A DNA stretch of 64,000 nucleotides from Bog-532 sp965277615 (GTDB taxonomy: Bacteria; Actinomycetota; Actinomycetes; Streptosporangiales; Streptosporangiaceae): the NCBI GenBank assembly GCA_965277615.1, contig CBDIDG010000006.1:2418001-2482000 (forward strand). Direction: 5' to 3'. Numbering within the stretch: position 1 is the stretch's first letter; each line of letters opens with the position of its first letter. Positions 8,766 to 17,986 of this stretch are shown here, piece after piece. The position numbers and the translations under genes are program-made. The notes below the pieces were generated by a model. That model saw only the letters and a list, made by a program, of their open reading frames with translations, was not told the DNA's origin and searched no databases.

Positions 8766-11700
8766 ATGAGAAGATCCCCGCACGTCATCGGCATTGCCGC
8801 CGGTGCCTCCCTCGCTTGCGTGCTGGCCGGCGCCACGACCGCCACCGCGGCGACGTCGGCCAAGGCCGCGCCACCACCGTCGGCGGCCAAATCCGCCTCG
8901 CCGGTGATCGTCATCCTGAACAACCAGTCCGGCAACGCGGCCACCACCGAATCCCCGGTGATCTCCCAGGTCAAGGCGGCCGGGGGCACCAGCGTGATCG
9001 GTTACCGCGCGGTCGCCTCGTTCGCCGCCACCGTGTCGCCGGCCGAGGCCGCGACGCTGGCGGCCAACCCCGCCGTGGCCTCGGTCGTGCCCGACCAGAA
9101 GATCAACGTGACCCCGCCGACGGCCAGCCAGGTTCCGGCCTCGCCGGCCGGGCCGACCACCGGCGGCTCCCAGTCGTCGGCCATCTGCGGCACCGCCGCC
9201 AAGCCACTGCTGCCCGAGGACCTGACCACGACGCACGCCAACGAGGCGCACGCGGCGGGCATCACCGGGGCGGGCGTGACCGTGGCCTGGATCGCCGACG
9301 GCCTGGACCCGAACAACCCTGACTTCATCCGCAACGGCAAGTCCATCTTCAAGGACTACGTCGACTTCTCCGGCAATGGCCCGGACACCCAGACCGGCGG
9401 CGAAGAGGCGTTCGGCGACGCGTCGATGATCGCGGCGCAGGGTAACGAGACCTACGACCTGTCCAACTGGAACAATCCGGCCTACCCCCTGCCCAAGGGC
9501 TGCGACCTCAAGGTCGAGGGCCTGGCGCCGGGCGCGTCGCTGATCGGGCTGAAGGCCGGCGGCGAGTTCCTGGCCAACTCGGCGATCCTGCAGTCCATCG
9601 ACTACGCGATCACGCACGGGGCCAACGTCATCAACGAGTCGTTCGGGGCCAACGTCTACTCCGACAACAACGCCCGCGACACGATCCAGCTGTTCGACAA
9701 CGCGGCCGTGCGGCACGGCATCACCGTGACCGTGTCCACCGGCGACGCCGGCATCTCCGGCACCCAGGGCAGCCCGTCCACCGACCCGAACGTGATCTCG
9801 GCGGGCGCGTCGACCGACTTCCAGAGCTACGAGCAGACCGGTTACGCCGGCGCCCGCACGTTCTCCAACGGCAAGTGGGTCAGCAACAACATCTCGGCCC
9901 TGTCCTCGGGCGGGATCAGCCAGGGCGGCCAGGTCCCCGACCTGGTGGCCCCGGGCGAAGCGGACTGGGCGCTGTGCTCGACCAACACCGCCATCTTCAC
10001 CGAGTGCGTGAACTACAACGGCAAGCCCTCCCCCATCGTGCTGTTCGGCGGGACCAGTGAGGCGGCGCCGGTCACCGCGGGTGCGGCGGCGCTGGTCATC
10101 CAGGCCTACCGCCAGTACCACCACGGCGCGTCCCCGTCCCCGGCGCTGGTCAAGCAGTTCCTGACCGGCACCGCCCACGACCTGGGGCTGCCCGCGGCTG
10201 AGCAGGGCTCGGGCCTGCTGAACGCCAACGCCGCGGTGCAGGCGGCCGAGCACTACAAGGGCAGCACCGGCAGCAGCCAGCCCGGCCAGGTGACCACCTC
10301 GCCGACCCAGAAGCTGCTGAGCGGCGCACCGGGCGCGAAGGTCAGCACCAGCCTGGCCGTCACCAACAACAGCAGCAAGACCCAGAAGGTCAAGCTGGGC
10401 ACCCGCAACTACGCCACCACGTCGGACCAGCGGTCCTCCGTGGCGCTCGACCCGGCCACCGACCCGACGTTCCCCTACCCCACCAACGGCCTGCCGTGGG
10501 CGTACAAGAAGGTCACGTTCCACGTGAAGGGGGGCGCGGCCCGGCTGGCCGTCTCCATCGACTGGAAGGGTGATCCCGAAGGCGTCGCCGGCGGCTCGGT
10601 CGTCCGGCTCACGCTGATCGGGCCAGACGGCGCGTTCGTGACCAACACCCGGCCGCAGGGCGGTACGACGTCAGCCAACTTCGGGCTGGTCGACGTGGCT
10701 CATCCGCAGGGCGGCACCTGGACCGCGGTGCTCTACACGCCGACCGCGGCCGCGGCGGTGGCGGGCCAGCCCCACCCGTTCACCGGCAACGTCATCCTGG
10801 ACGCGAGTACCCAGAAGGACGTGCCCGACGGCTCGGTCAGCCCGTCCTCGCTCACCCTCGGGCCGGGTCAGACCGGACACGTGCGGCTGAGCACCCACAT
10901 TGACGGCACCCAGGGCGACACGGCCGAATCGGTGACCGTGGCCGCCGGCAGCCAGCAGTCGTCGGTACCCGTGGTGCTGCGGCCGGTCATCCCGATCAGC
11001 GGCGGCAAGGGCACGTTCTCCGGCACCATCACCGGAGGCAACGCCCGGGCCGTGGCCCCGACGCAGACGAACACCTACTCGTTCAACGTGCCCAAGGGTC
11101 AGAAGGACCTGAACGTCGGGGTGCACCTCAACACCGACCCGAACGTCCTGATCGAGGGCGCGCTGATCGACCCGGACGGTGAGACCGTCGACGTCGACTC
11201 CAACGCCACCGCGGTGGACACCACCACCGGCGTGATCACCAGCGGGCCCAACCTGCAGCTGGTGCAGAGCGCACCCGAGTCGGGGCAGTGGCGGTTCGTG
11301 CTGATCGTGGTGGACCCGGTGAGCGGGGCGGAGGTCTCGCAGACGTTCTCCGGCACGATCGGCTTCAACGAGGCGAAGGTGTCGTCGAACCTGCCGTCCA
11401 GCACCGGCACCACGCTGGCTGCGGGCCAGGCCAGCAGCTTCACCATCAACTACACCAACCCGGGCTCGGTGCCCGAGCCGGTGCAGGTCGACCCCCGGCT
11501 GAAGGCCAGCACGAACGTGGCGCTGGCCTCGCTGTCCGGGACGAACACGGTGACGCTGCCGCTGAGCGTAACCAACATCTCCAACGCCCCGTTCTACCTG
11601 GTGCCCCCGGGCACCAGCCAGCTCACGGTGGCGGCCACGTCGAGCACGCCGGCTCAGGTGGAGCTGGCCGGCCCGCTCAGCGAGCCGGACGTGTTCGGTG

Positions 11701-12170
11701 ACCTGAGCTCGGCCCAGGCCGGCGACCTGACCTCGGTGGCGCGAGTCACCGAGGCCGGCGGGCGGCACCAGGTGGCGCGCGGGTTCTGGGGCACGTTCGT
11801 GCAGCAGATCGGGCCGTTCACGGACGCGGGTGCCCCGGCGGGCACGAGCACGCTGACCGCGACCGCGGTGACCCAGCCGCTCGACCCGGCGGTGACCTCG
11901 GCCGCGGGCGATCCGTACGCACCCGGGTTCACCGGCCAGGCCCCCACCGGCACACCGGTGACGGTCGCGCCGGGAGCGTCCGGCGGGATCAAGGTCACGA
12001 TCACCCCGACGGGCAAGTCCGGGACCGTGGTGCACGGCGTGATCTACCTGGTCACGTCGGCGCTGAACAGCACGGGCACGGTCGACGGGGCCATCGCGGG
12101 CGAGCTCGGCGCGGTGGACACCAGCGGTGACGTGCTCGCCGCTGTCCCGTACACCTACACGGTGAAGTAA
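8766..12170 (+). CDS. Large secreted subtilisin-fold serine peptidase with sedolisin-like active-site residues
   Basis: A 1,134-residue secreted protein. A signal peptide covers residues 1-29, an I9-like propeptide about 45-117, and the catalytic domain about 165-485; the rest is beta-rich C-terminal domains (two clear sections from about 510-690 and 740-1134) with no membrane anchor. The subtilisin aspartate region is AWIADGLD (D178) and the serine motif is FGGTSEAAP (S431). Where subtilisins have the catalytic histidine (GHGTHVAG), this protein has GGEEAFGDASMIAA, with E214 and D218 four residues apart, and the oxyanion region reads STGDAG (D327) instead of AAGN. Those features match the Glu-Asp-Ser site of sedolisins (S53). 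ATG 8766 has a GGAAGGAACC ribosome site; an earlier ATG at 8721 would spoil the signal peptide. Confidence 0.85.
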   Translation: MRRSPHVIGIAAGASLACVLAGATTATAATSAKAAPPPSAAKSASPVIVILNNQSGNAATTESPVISQVKAAGGTSVIGYRAVASFAATVSPAEAATLAANPAVASVVPDQKINVTPPTASQVPASPAGPTTGGSQSSAICGTAAKPLLPEDLTTTHANEAHAAGITGAGVTVAWIADGLDPNNPDFIRNGKSIFKDYVDFSGNGPDTQTGGEEAFGDASMIAAQGNETYDLSNWNNPAYPLPKGCDLKVEGLAPGASLIGLKAGGEFLANSAILQSIDYAITHGANVINESFGANVYSDNNARDTIQLFDNAAVRHGITVTVSTGDAGISGTQGSPSTDPNVISAGASTDFQSYEQTGYAGARTFSNGKWVSNNISALSSGGISQGGQVPDLVAPGEADWALCSTNTAIFTECVNYNGKPSPIVLFGGTSEAAPVTAGAAALVIQAYRQYHHGASPSPALVKQFLTGTAHDLGLPAAEQGSGLLNANAAVQAAEHYKGSTGSSQPGQVTTSPTQKLLSGAPGAKVSTSLAVTNNSSKTQKVKLGTRNYATTSDQRSSVALDPATDPTFPYPTNGLPWAYKKVTFHVKGGAARLAVSIDWKGDPEGVAGGSVVRLTLIGPDGAFVTNTRPQGGTTSANFGLVDVAHPQGGTWTAVLYTPTAAAAVAGQPHPFTGNVILDASTQKDVPDGSVSPSSLTLGPGQTGHVRLSTHIDGTQGDTAESVTVAAGSQQSSVPVVLRPVIPISGGKGTFSGTITGGNARAVAPTQTNTYSFNVPKGQKDLNVGVHLNTDPNVLIEGALIDPDGETVDVDSNATAVDTTTGVITSGPNLQLVQSAPESGQWRFVLIVVDPVSGAEVSQTFSGTIGFNEAKVSSNLPSSTGTTLAAGQASSFTINYTNPGSVPEPVQVDPRLKASTNVALASLSGTNTVTLPLSVTNISNAPFYLVPPGTSQLTVAATSSTPAQVELAGPLSEPDVFGDLSSAQAGDLTSVARVTEAGGRHQVARGFWGTFVQQIGPFTDAGAPAGTSTLTATAVTQPLDPAVTSAAGDPYAPGFTGQAPTGTPVTVAPGASGGIKVTITPTGKSGTVVHGVIYLVTSALNSTGTVDGAIAGELGAVDTSGDVLAAVPYTYTVK

Positions 12171-12197
12171 GGCACCGTGAGGTAAGTCCGCAGTTGC

Positions 12198-12231
12198 CAG
12201 TGGGGGCCGCCCAGCCGGGCGGCCCCCACTG
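12198..12231. terminator. Strong hairpin terminator between convergent genes
   Basis: A perfect 15-bp stem (CAGTGGGGGCCGCCC at 12198-12212 with its complement at 12217-12231) and a 4-base AGCC loop lie 28 bp after the protease stop and 40 bp before the end of the HdeD-like gene. It likely serves both genes. Confidence 0.9.
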
Positions 12232-12270
12232 TGCATTCTGGGTACTGGTTCTGGTGCTGTGCGTTCTGGG

Positions 12271-12849
12271 TTACGCGCGGCGGAGCTGCATGGCCAGGCT
12301 GATCTGGGCGATGCCCTGCACGATCAACCAGATGCCGGCCAGCACGGCCAGGGTCAGGATCGAGATCGTGGGCCAGAACAGCAGGATCAGGCCGGCGATG
12401 ATGCCCAGCACGCCGGACAGCAGGCTGAGCCCCCGACCCGGCATTCCCCGGTGCTCCACCGCCGAGACGACCAGCCCGATGCCGTCCACCAGCCAGAAGA
12501 TGCCGAGCAGCAGGCCCAGCGACAGCAGCGTGATCACGATGTGCCGCAGCGCATAGAAGCCGATCAGCAGGCTGAGGACGCCGAGGACGGCCCAGAGCAC
12601 TCGGGCCCCGCCGCTCTCGTCGCCGAACGTGACCGCACCGACGAGCCGGAAGATGCCCCACACGATCAGCTCGATGCCGAACAGCACGGCCAGCACCACC
12701 AGTGTCGGCCCAGGCCAGGCCAGGGCGAGCACCCCGGCCACGATCGAGACCACCCCGAAGAAGGCGGGCCACCACCACGCCCGGCCGACCCGGGTCACTT
12801 GATCGTGGACGTCCGTGCCGCCGCGGTTACGAAATCCAGTCTGAGCCAT
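12271..12849 (-). CDS. HdeD/DUF308-type membrane protein
   Basis: A 192-residue protein made almost wholly of paired hydrophobic helices (six predicted), with repeats of the form GVVSIVAGVLALAWPGPTL, GILWLVDGIGL-like and GIIAGLILLFWPTISI that mark the HdeD/DUF308 family. Such proteins are associated with acid or general stress in enterobacteria, but the function in actinomycetes is not established. ATG 12849 (MAQTGFRN) was preferred over an in-frame start ten codons upstream because of the purine-rich GGATGGTGG ahead of it; the choice is not certain. Confidence 0.8.
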   Translation of the reverse strand: MAQTGFRNRGGTDVHDQVTRVGRAWWWPAFFGVVSIVAGVLALAWPGPTLVVLAVLFGIELIVWGIFRLVGAVTFGDESGGARVLWAVLGVLSLLIGFYALRHIVITLLSLGLLLGIFWLVDGIGLVVSAVEHRGMPGRGLSLLSGVLGIIAGLILLFWPTISILTLAVLAGIWLIVQGIAQISLAMQLRRA

Positions 12850-12983
12850 TAGCCACCATCCCCGTAAGCGCAATTTCACCGATGAGAGGCCCTGATTTTC
12901 AGCGGACAGCCGCTCAGGAATGATCGTGTCTTACCCGGACGGCCGAATCGGCAACCAGACTCGGACTCGGTATGGCGCGGCGG

Positions 12984-14252
12984 CTACGCGGGGGTGGTGG
13001 CGTAGCGGGCCATCACGTTCTCGATGACCTGCGGGGACAGCGGCGACCCGGAGGTGATCATGTCGTGCAGGTCGCGGAAATACTGCACATATAGGTAGGG
13101 AGTAAACGTGTTCAGCAGCACCAGCGGCTCGTCGCCGGGGTTGGCGAACGTGTGCGGCGCGCCCGGGGGCACCATGGCCAGCGCGCCGGCCGGGGCGTCG
13201 TAGGACTTCTCTCCCACGGTGAACCTGGCCGTGCCGGACACCACGTAGAACCCCTCGTCGTGCCGGGCATGCCGGTGCTGGGGCGGCCCGTCGGTGTGCG
13301 GAGCCACCGTGATCTCGCCGATCCCGAGCCGGTGGCCGGTGTGGCTCCCGTCCTCCAGGATGCGCATCGTGGTCGGCGGCGGCAGCAGCGTCTCGCCCTC
13401 GTCCGGGCCGACCACGGTCACCTCGGCCAGCCCCGGATCGGTGTGGGCCAGCAGGAACTCGGTCACCAGCCGCAACAGCGTGTCCGGGGTCTCGAGCTGG
13501 GGCAGGTGCCCGGCCTCGGTGATGAGCTGGAACTGGGCTCCGGGGATGGCCCGGGTGTAGGCCAGCCCGTGCTCGGGCGGGATCATCCGGTCGGCCGCGC
13601 CCCAGACCACCACGGTGGGGGCGGTGATGGCGGGCAGCCGGTCCAGCAGGGTGGGGTCAGCCATGGCCGACCCGCCGTAGACGGCGAGCGCGGCCTGGTT
13701 GGCGGCCATGGCGGCCTTGGCCGGCGCGGGGAGCTGGTCCACGTCGATCCGGAACTTGTCCGGCTCGTAGTAGGCCAGCTCCGCGACCTGGTCCATGGTC
13801 AGCGAGAAGAAGTCGGCCGCCGGGGCGGTGTCGACCTGCAGGCCGGCCGCGTCGGCCAGCACCACCGCGGTCACCCGCGGGCTGTTCAGCACGGCGATCT
13901 CGGCCGCGATCCAGCCGCCGATCGAGTTGCCGATGACGGTCACGCCGACCAGGTCGAGCTGGTCCAGCAGGTTCACGTACAGCTGGCCCAGGCCGCCCAT
14001 GGTGGCCAGGCCGTCCGGCCGGGGGGTGCCGCCGAAGCCGGGGTGCAGTGGGGTGAGCACGTGGGCCTGCTGGGAGGCGGCCAGCAGGGTGGCGAAGCTG
14101 TCGACCGACTGCGGGCCGGCCCCGCCGTGCAGGACCAGGTAGGGCCGTCCTTCGCCGCGCGTGGTGACAGTCAGCGGGACCGGGCCGATCCCGTCCACGG
14201 GGACCTGGTAGGTCGTGCTGGTCGCGGTACTGGGGCTATCAGGGGCAGACAT
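12984..14252 (-). CDS. Alpha/beta hydrolase fused to a cupin domain
   Basis: A 422-residue two-domain protein. Residues 25-275 are an alpha/beta hydrolase with an oxyanion motif LHGGAG (41-46), nucleophile S110 in GNSIGGW, and a C-terminal TEAGHLPQLE histidine. Residues about 305-405 are a cupin with the metal-binding pattern H326, H328 and E333, followed by VPPGAPHTFANPG. The hydrolase half resembles ester or meta-cleavage-product hydrolases; the cupin could bind a metal and act as a second enzyme or as a small-molecule sensor. The two halves occur as separate proteins in most genomes. Two direct repeats upstream may be operators. The substrate is unknown. Confidence 0.88.
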   Translation of the reverse strand: MSAPDSPSTATSTTYQVPVDGIGPVPLTVTTRGEGRPYLVLHGGAGPQSVDSFATLLAASQQAHVLTPLHPGFGGTPRPDGLATMGGLGQLYVNLLDQLDLVGVTVIGNSIGGWIAAEIAVLNSPRVTAVVLADAAGLQVDTAPAADFFSLTMDQVAELAYYEPDKFRIDVDQLPAPAKAAMAANQAALAVYGGSAMADPTLLDRLPAITAPTVVVWGAADRMIPPEHGLAYTRAIPGAQFQLITEAGHLPQLETPDTLLRLVTEFLLAHTDPGLAEVTVVGPDEGETLLPPPTTMRILEDGSHTGHRLGIGEITVAPHTDGPPQHRHARHDEGFYVVSGTARFTVGEKSYDAPAGALAMVPPGAPHTFANPGDEPLVLLNTFTPYLYVQYFRDLHDMITSGSPLSPQVIENVMARYATTPA

Positions 14253-14274
14253 GCGGGCTCCGCTTCGTCGTAAG

Positions 14275-14335
14275 AGTTAACTCTCATGAGGGAGCTTAGG
14301 CGGTGGCCGTCCTTTATGCAAGTTGACTCTCATGA
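14275..14335. promoter_or_regulatory. Paired 15-bp direct repeats, likely operators
   Basis: AGTTAACTCTCATGA at 14275-14289 recurs as AGTTGACTCTCATGA at 14321-14335, one mismatch, 46 bp apart. The first copy overlaps the palindrome GAGTTAACTC. Both lie just upstream of the hydrolase-cupin start (14252). The regulator is not encoded next to it. Confidence 0.6.
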
Positions 14336-14387
14336 AGAGAGGGTGATCGATTATTTAATGACGTGCTCGCGCCGCTGGGTCGGCGGG

Positions 14388-16133
14388 TCAGGGCACCAGT
14401 CGACCGGCGCGGGAGCCGGGCACCGCGGCGCCGGCCCGCCAGGCCACAGCTCCGTTAACCAGGACCAGGGTGACGCCTGAGGCCAGAGCGGTGGGGGCCT
14501 CGTAGGTCGCACGCTCGGTCAGGCCGGGCGGGCTGATCACGCAGAGGTCGGCGGCCATCCCCGGCGCGATCCGGCCGCGGTCGCGCAGGCCGAAAGCGTC
14601 GGCGGCGTTGGTGGCTAGGTGACGCACCAGAGTCTGATACCCGGGGTCCGGAGCAGGATGAGCGGGGTTGGCGGGGTTGTTGATGTTAGTGGGACTGGTG
14701 GGGTTCGCGGGCTGGGCGGGGTATGTGGGACGGGCCGGGTTGGCGGGGCCGGCGCTGCCGCCCGGGTCGCGGCTGACGGCCGAGTCTAGGTAGTAGGTGG
14801 CCAGGCGGGCGAAGGCGCCGTAGGCGCGGGGGTGGGGGTGCTGGCCCTGGTAGATGCCGTCGGAGCCGGCGCTATGGCGGGGGTGCTGGGCCAGCCAGGT
14901 CAGGTCGGGGTCGGTGAGGGCCTGGCGGTCCAGGTTGGCGCCGACCTGGAGGCCGGTGCGGGCCAGCAGGTCCAGCGTCCACTCCCCCGGTGGCTGGCTG
15001 GCCTGGGCCGCGGCTTCGGGGATGGGGACGCCGGCCATCCAGGCGTGCTCGGTGGGGAGGGTGGCCAGGTAGACGTGGGCCAGATACTCAGGGGTGAACC
15101 GGTCGCCCGCCAGCAGGCGGGCCCGTTGCCCGGGGTCGGCCAGCGCGGCCACGGTCTGGTCGGGGCCGCCGGCCTGGAGCTCCGGCGGGAGCAGGAGCAT
15201 GGCCAGGATCGTGCTGGAACGCCGGTAGGGGTAGGCGTCGAAGGAGAGCGGCACGCCGGCCGCGTCGGCGGCGGCGAACACCGTTTCGATGGCGGGCGGC
15301 GCACCCCACAGGTGGCTGGCGTGCACGCGGGCGCCGGAACGCCGGCCGGTCTCGATCAGCTCGGCCAGGCCGGCGACCACGTTGGGGCCGTAGCCCCGTA
15401 GGTGGGAGACATACGGGCGGCCGGCCGCGGCCAGGGGGCGGGCCAGTTCGGCCACCTCGGCCGGGTCGCCGTAGCGGCTGGGCAGGTAGTCCAGGCCGCT
15501 GGACAGCCCGACCGCGCCCTGGGTCAGCGCGCGCTCGACCTGATCGCGGGCGGCGCGGCGCTGGTCCGGGTCAAGGGAGCCGATTCTCAGGCCGGCCACG
15601 TTGTGGCGGATCGTGCCCTGGGACGCGAGCACGGCCACATTCTGGGTCAGCCGGCCCGCGACGGCCGTGGCGTACCCGGCCACGTCCAGCGGCCCGGCGG
15701 CGGCCGGGGCCGCCAAGGTGCCGTTGACCGGGCCGAAGTAGCGGTTCAGGTAGCGGAGCGTGGCCGCGTCGGCGCCGATCCAGGACTGGCCGTCCTGGCC
15801 CACGACCAGGGTGGTCACACCCTGAGCCAGCGCGCCGTCCACCCGGCCTTGCTCCAGGAGTGGCCCCTCGGCGTGCGCGTGGGCGTCGATGAAGCCCGGG
15901 CACACCACGCTGCCCGGCGGCAGGTCGATGACCTCGGCCGGCTGACCAGGCGCATCGGTCGCTGACCCTATTAAAAGATGATCATGATGAGCGGCCGCCG
16001 GGCCGGCACCTTCCACGGGGGCGTCGCGGACCGCGGCGATCCGCTCGCCCTCGATCAGCACGTCGGCCCGGCGGGTGGTGGCGCCGATCCCGTCGGCCAC
16101 CCACCCGCCGCGCAGCGCGATGCGATCGGTCAC
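14388..16133 (-). CDS. N-acyl-D-amino-acid deacylase-like amidohydrolase
   Basis: A 581-residue amidohydrolase-superfamily enzyme. The first metal motif is FIDAHAH (H85, H87), and later ligands are seen in YVSHLRGYG, VHASHLWG and SAGSDGIYQG. This arrangement fits D-aminoacylases, which remove acyl groups from N-acyl-D-amino acids. In typical members the segment after the first helix reads GNCG with a metal-binding cysteine; here it is VVGQDGQS with aspartate, so the metal site or substrate may differ. Two inserts are unusual: His/Asp-rich residues near 48-60 and a Pro/Asn/Ala low-complexity stretch at about 457-498. It ends a four-gene operon with an ABC importer (10-bp gap), suggesting the imported compound is its substrate. 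Confidence 0.8.
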   Translation of the reverse strand: MTDRIALRGGWVADGIGATTRRADVLIEGERIAAVRDAPVEGAGPAAAHHDHLLIGSATDAPGQPAEVIDLPPGSVVCPGFIDAHAHAEGPLLEQGRVDGALAQGVTTLVVGQDGQSWIGADAATLRYLNRYFGPVNGTLAAPAAAGPLDVAGYATAVAGRLTQNVAVLASQGTIRHNVAGLRIGSLDPDQRRAARDQVERALTQGAVGLSSGLDYLPSRYGDPAEVAELARPLAAAGRPYVSHLRGYGPNVVAGLAELIETGRRSGARVHASHLWGAPPAIETVFAAADAAGVPLSFDAYPYRRSSTILAMLLLPPELQAGGPDQTVAALADPGQRARLLAGDRFTPEYLAHVYLATLPTEHAWMAGVPIPEAAAQASQPPGEWTLDLLARTGLQVGANLDRQALTDPDLTWLAQHPRHSAGSDGIYQGQHPHPRAYGAFARLATYYLDSAVSRDPGGSAGPANPARPTYPAQPANPTSPTNINNPANPAHPAPDPGYQTLVRHLATNAADAFGLRDRGRIAPGMAADLCVISPPGLTERATYEAPTALASGVTLVLVNGAVAWRAGAAVPGSRAGRLVP

Positions 16134-16143
16134 TGGTGACCGG

Positions 16144-17046
16144 CTACTTCAGGCCGGTGCCGGCCACGCCTTCGACGATCTGGCGCTGGGCCAGCAGGAA
16201 GACGAAGACCAGGGGCAGCGAGCCGAGGACGGCCTCGGCCATCTGCAGGGCGTTGATGATGCCGACGCCGTCGGTCACGGTGCCCAGCCCGGCCGGGATC
16301 GTCATCATCGTCTGGCTGGTGGCGGCCAGGAACGGCCAGAGGAAGTTGTTCCAGGTCCAGACGAAGGTGAAGATCGAGACGGCGGCGATGGCCGGGCGGG
16401 CCAGCGGCAGCGCGATCTTGCGGTAGCTGACCCACCAGTTGGCCCCGTCGACCTCGGCCGCCTGCTCCAGGCTGATCGGCACGCCGTCGAAGAACTTCTT
16501 GAAGATGAACACCGCGATCGGCGCGGGTACCTGCGGCAGGATCAGCGCCCAGTAGGTGTTGATCAGGTGCAGCGCCTGGAACTCGCGGAACAGCGGCACG
16601 ATCAGGGCCTGGGGCGGGATCATGATGCCGGCCAGGATCGCGGCGTAGATGAGCCCCTTGAAGCGGAACTGGCGGCGGGACAGCGCGTACCCGGCCATGC
16701 TCGCGGTGATCACGGTCAGCACCGTGACCACGACGGCCACGATGGCCGAGTTGAGATACCAGCGGCCGAGGTCGCTGGCGCTGAACACGCCGCTGTAGGC
16801 CGAGAACGTGAAGTGCGGGATGGCCCAGGTCGCGGGGACGATGATCGTGTCGTTCTCGCTCTTGACCGAGGTGTCCAGGGCCCACGCGATCGGGAACAGC
16901 CAGAGCAGGGCCAGCGCGATGACCACACCGGTGGTAGCCCGGGCGAACAAGCTGGTGCGCTGGTCCTTTCGCTTGCGGCCCTTGCGTTCGGCCGGCTCGT
17001 TCCGGGTGCGGCCGCCGGTCTGGGGCGAAGTGGCTGAGACGGCCAT
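16144..17046 (-). CDS. Carbohydrate-type (CUT1, MalG-like) ABC permease
   Basis: A 300-residue inner-membrane permease with six predicted helices. The ATPase-docking EAA loop is visible as EAAEVDGANWWVSYRKIALP near residue 200. The N-terminal 40 residues are polar and basic, as in MalG-type subunits of actinomycetes. ATG 17046 is one base after the stop of the partner permease and has a GGAG site; an in-frame GTG at 17058 would overlap the partner more and sits too near its ribosome site. Confidence 0.92.
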   Translation of the reverse strand: MAVSATSPQTGGRTRNEPAERKGRKRKDQRTSLFARATTGVVIALALLWLFPIAWALDTSVKSENDTIIVPATWAIPHFTFSAYSGVFSASDLGRWYLNSAIVAVVVTVLTVITASMAGYALSRRQFRFKGLIYAAILAGIMIPPQALIVPLFREFQALHLINTYWALILPQVPAPIAVFIFKKFFDGVPISLEQAAEVDGANWWVSYRKIALPLARPAIAAVSIFTFVWTWNNFLWPFLAATSQTMMTIPAGLGTVTDGVGIINALQMAEAVLGSLPLVFVFLLAQRQIVEGVAGTGLK

Positions 17047-17047
17047 G

Positions 17048-17986
17048 TCAGACTCCACTCTCCTGCCGGCGGACCAGGGCCAGCCAGACGAACGACACGA
17101 TCAGGATGACGATGAACAAGATGAACGAGGCGGCCGAGGCGTAGCCGACCCGCTGGCTGGTGAACGCGGTGTCGTAGATCCACTCGATGGCCGGGCGGCT
17201 GGCGTAGTTCGGGCCGCCCTGCAGGATCAGGTAGATCTGGTCGAAGATCTTCAGCGAGGCGATGACCTGGAGCACGGTGACCAGCGTGGTGGTCCGGCCC
17301 AGCATCGGGACGGTCAGCCGCCAGGTCTGCTGCCACCGGCTGGCGCCGTCCAGGGAGGAGGCCTCGTAGAGGTCACGCGGGATCTCCTGCAGGCCGGCCA
17401 GGTAGAGGACGAAGTTGAAGCCGATCGTCCACCAGATGGTGACGATGACGATCGAGTAGAGGGCCACGTTCGGGTCGGACAGCCAGCCCGGGTCACCCAC
17501 GCCGATCAGGTTGAAGAACCCGGCGATCAGCCCGTAGCCCGGCTCGTAGATGAACAGCCACACCAGGGCGATGGCGGCTGACGGCAGGATGTAGGGCAGG
17601 AAGAAGGCCAGCCGGAAGAACCACTGCCCGTGCTTGATCCGGTTGACCACGATGGCGAAGAACAGCGGCAGGATGACCAGCGGCGGCGTGCTGACCAGGG
17701 TGAACAGGATCGTGTGCCACATCGCCGACCAGAACTGATGGTCGTGGAACAGCTCGGTGTAGTTGGCGAAACCGGCAAAGCCGCCCAGACCGCCCTTGAC
17801 CAGGCTGGTGTTGAAGAAGCTCAGCACCACGTCGTAGATCAGCGGCCCGACCAGGAACAGGATGTAGAAGACCAGGAACGGGGTGACCAGCCCGAAGTTG
17901 CCCCAGTTGCGGGGAGGACGGGCGGTCTTGGCCTGGCTGGCGGTGGTGGTCCGCGGCAGGGTGGCGGATGCGGTGGGAGCGCTCAT
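17048..17986 (-). CDS. Carbohydrate-type (CUT1, MalF/UgpA-like) ABC permease
   Basis: A 312-residue membrane permease with six main helices and an EAA loop reading YEASSLDGASRWQQTWRLTV near residue 220. It heterodimerises with the downstream MalG-like subunit. Its start overlaps the stop of the binding-protein gene by four bases (ATGA). No ATPase gene lies in this operon; CUT1 importers of actinomycetes commonly share one multitask ATPase (MsiK type) encoded elsewhere. Confidence 0.92.
   Translation of the reverse strand: MSAPTASATLPRTTTASQAKTARPPRNWGNFGLVTPFLVFYILFLVGPLIYDVVLSFFNTSLVKGGLGGFAGFANYTELFHDHQFWSAMWHTILFTLVSTPPLVILPLFFAIVVNRIKHGQWFFRLAFFLPYILPSAAIALVWLFIYEPGYGLIAGFFNLIGVGDPGWLSDPNVALYSIVIVTIWWTIGFNFVLYLAGLQEIPRDLYEASSLDGASRWQQTWRLTVPMLGRTTTLVTVLQVIASLKIFDQIYLILQGGPNYASRPAIEWIYDTAFTSQRVGYASAASFILFIVILIVSFVWLALVRRQESGV

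Noticed and set aside
8676..12236. Long open frames on the minus strand across the protease gene
   Set aside because: They mirror the protease in another frame, lack ribosome sites and have biased, repetitive composition.
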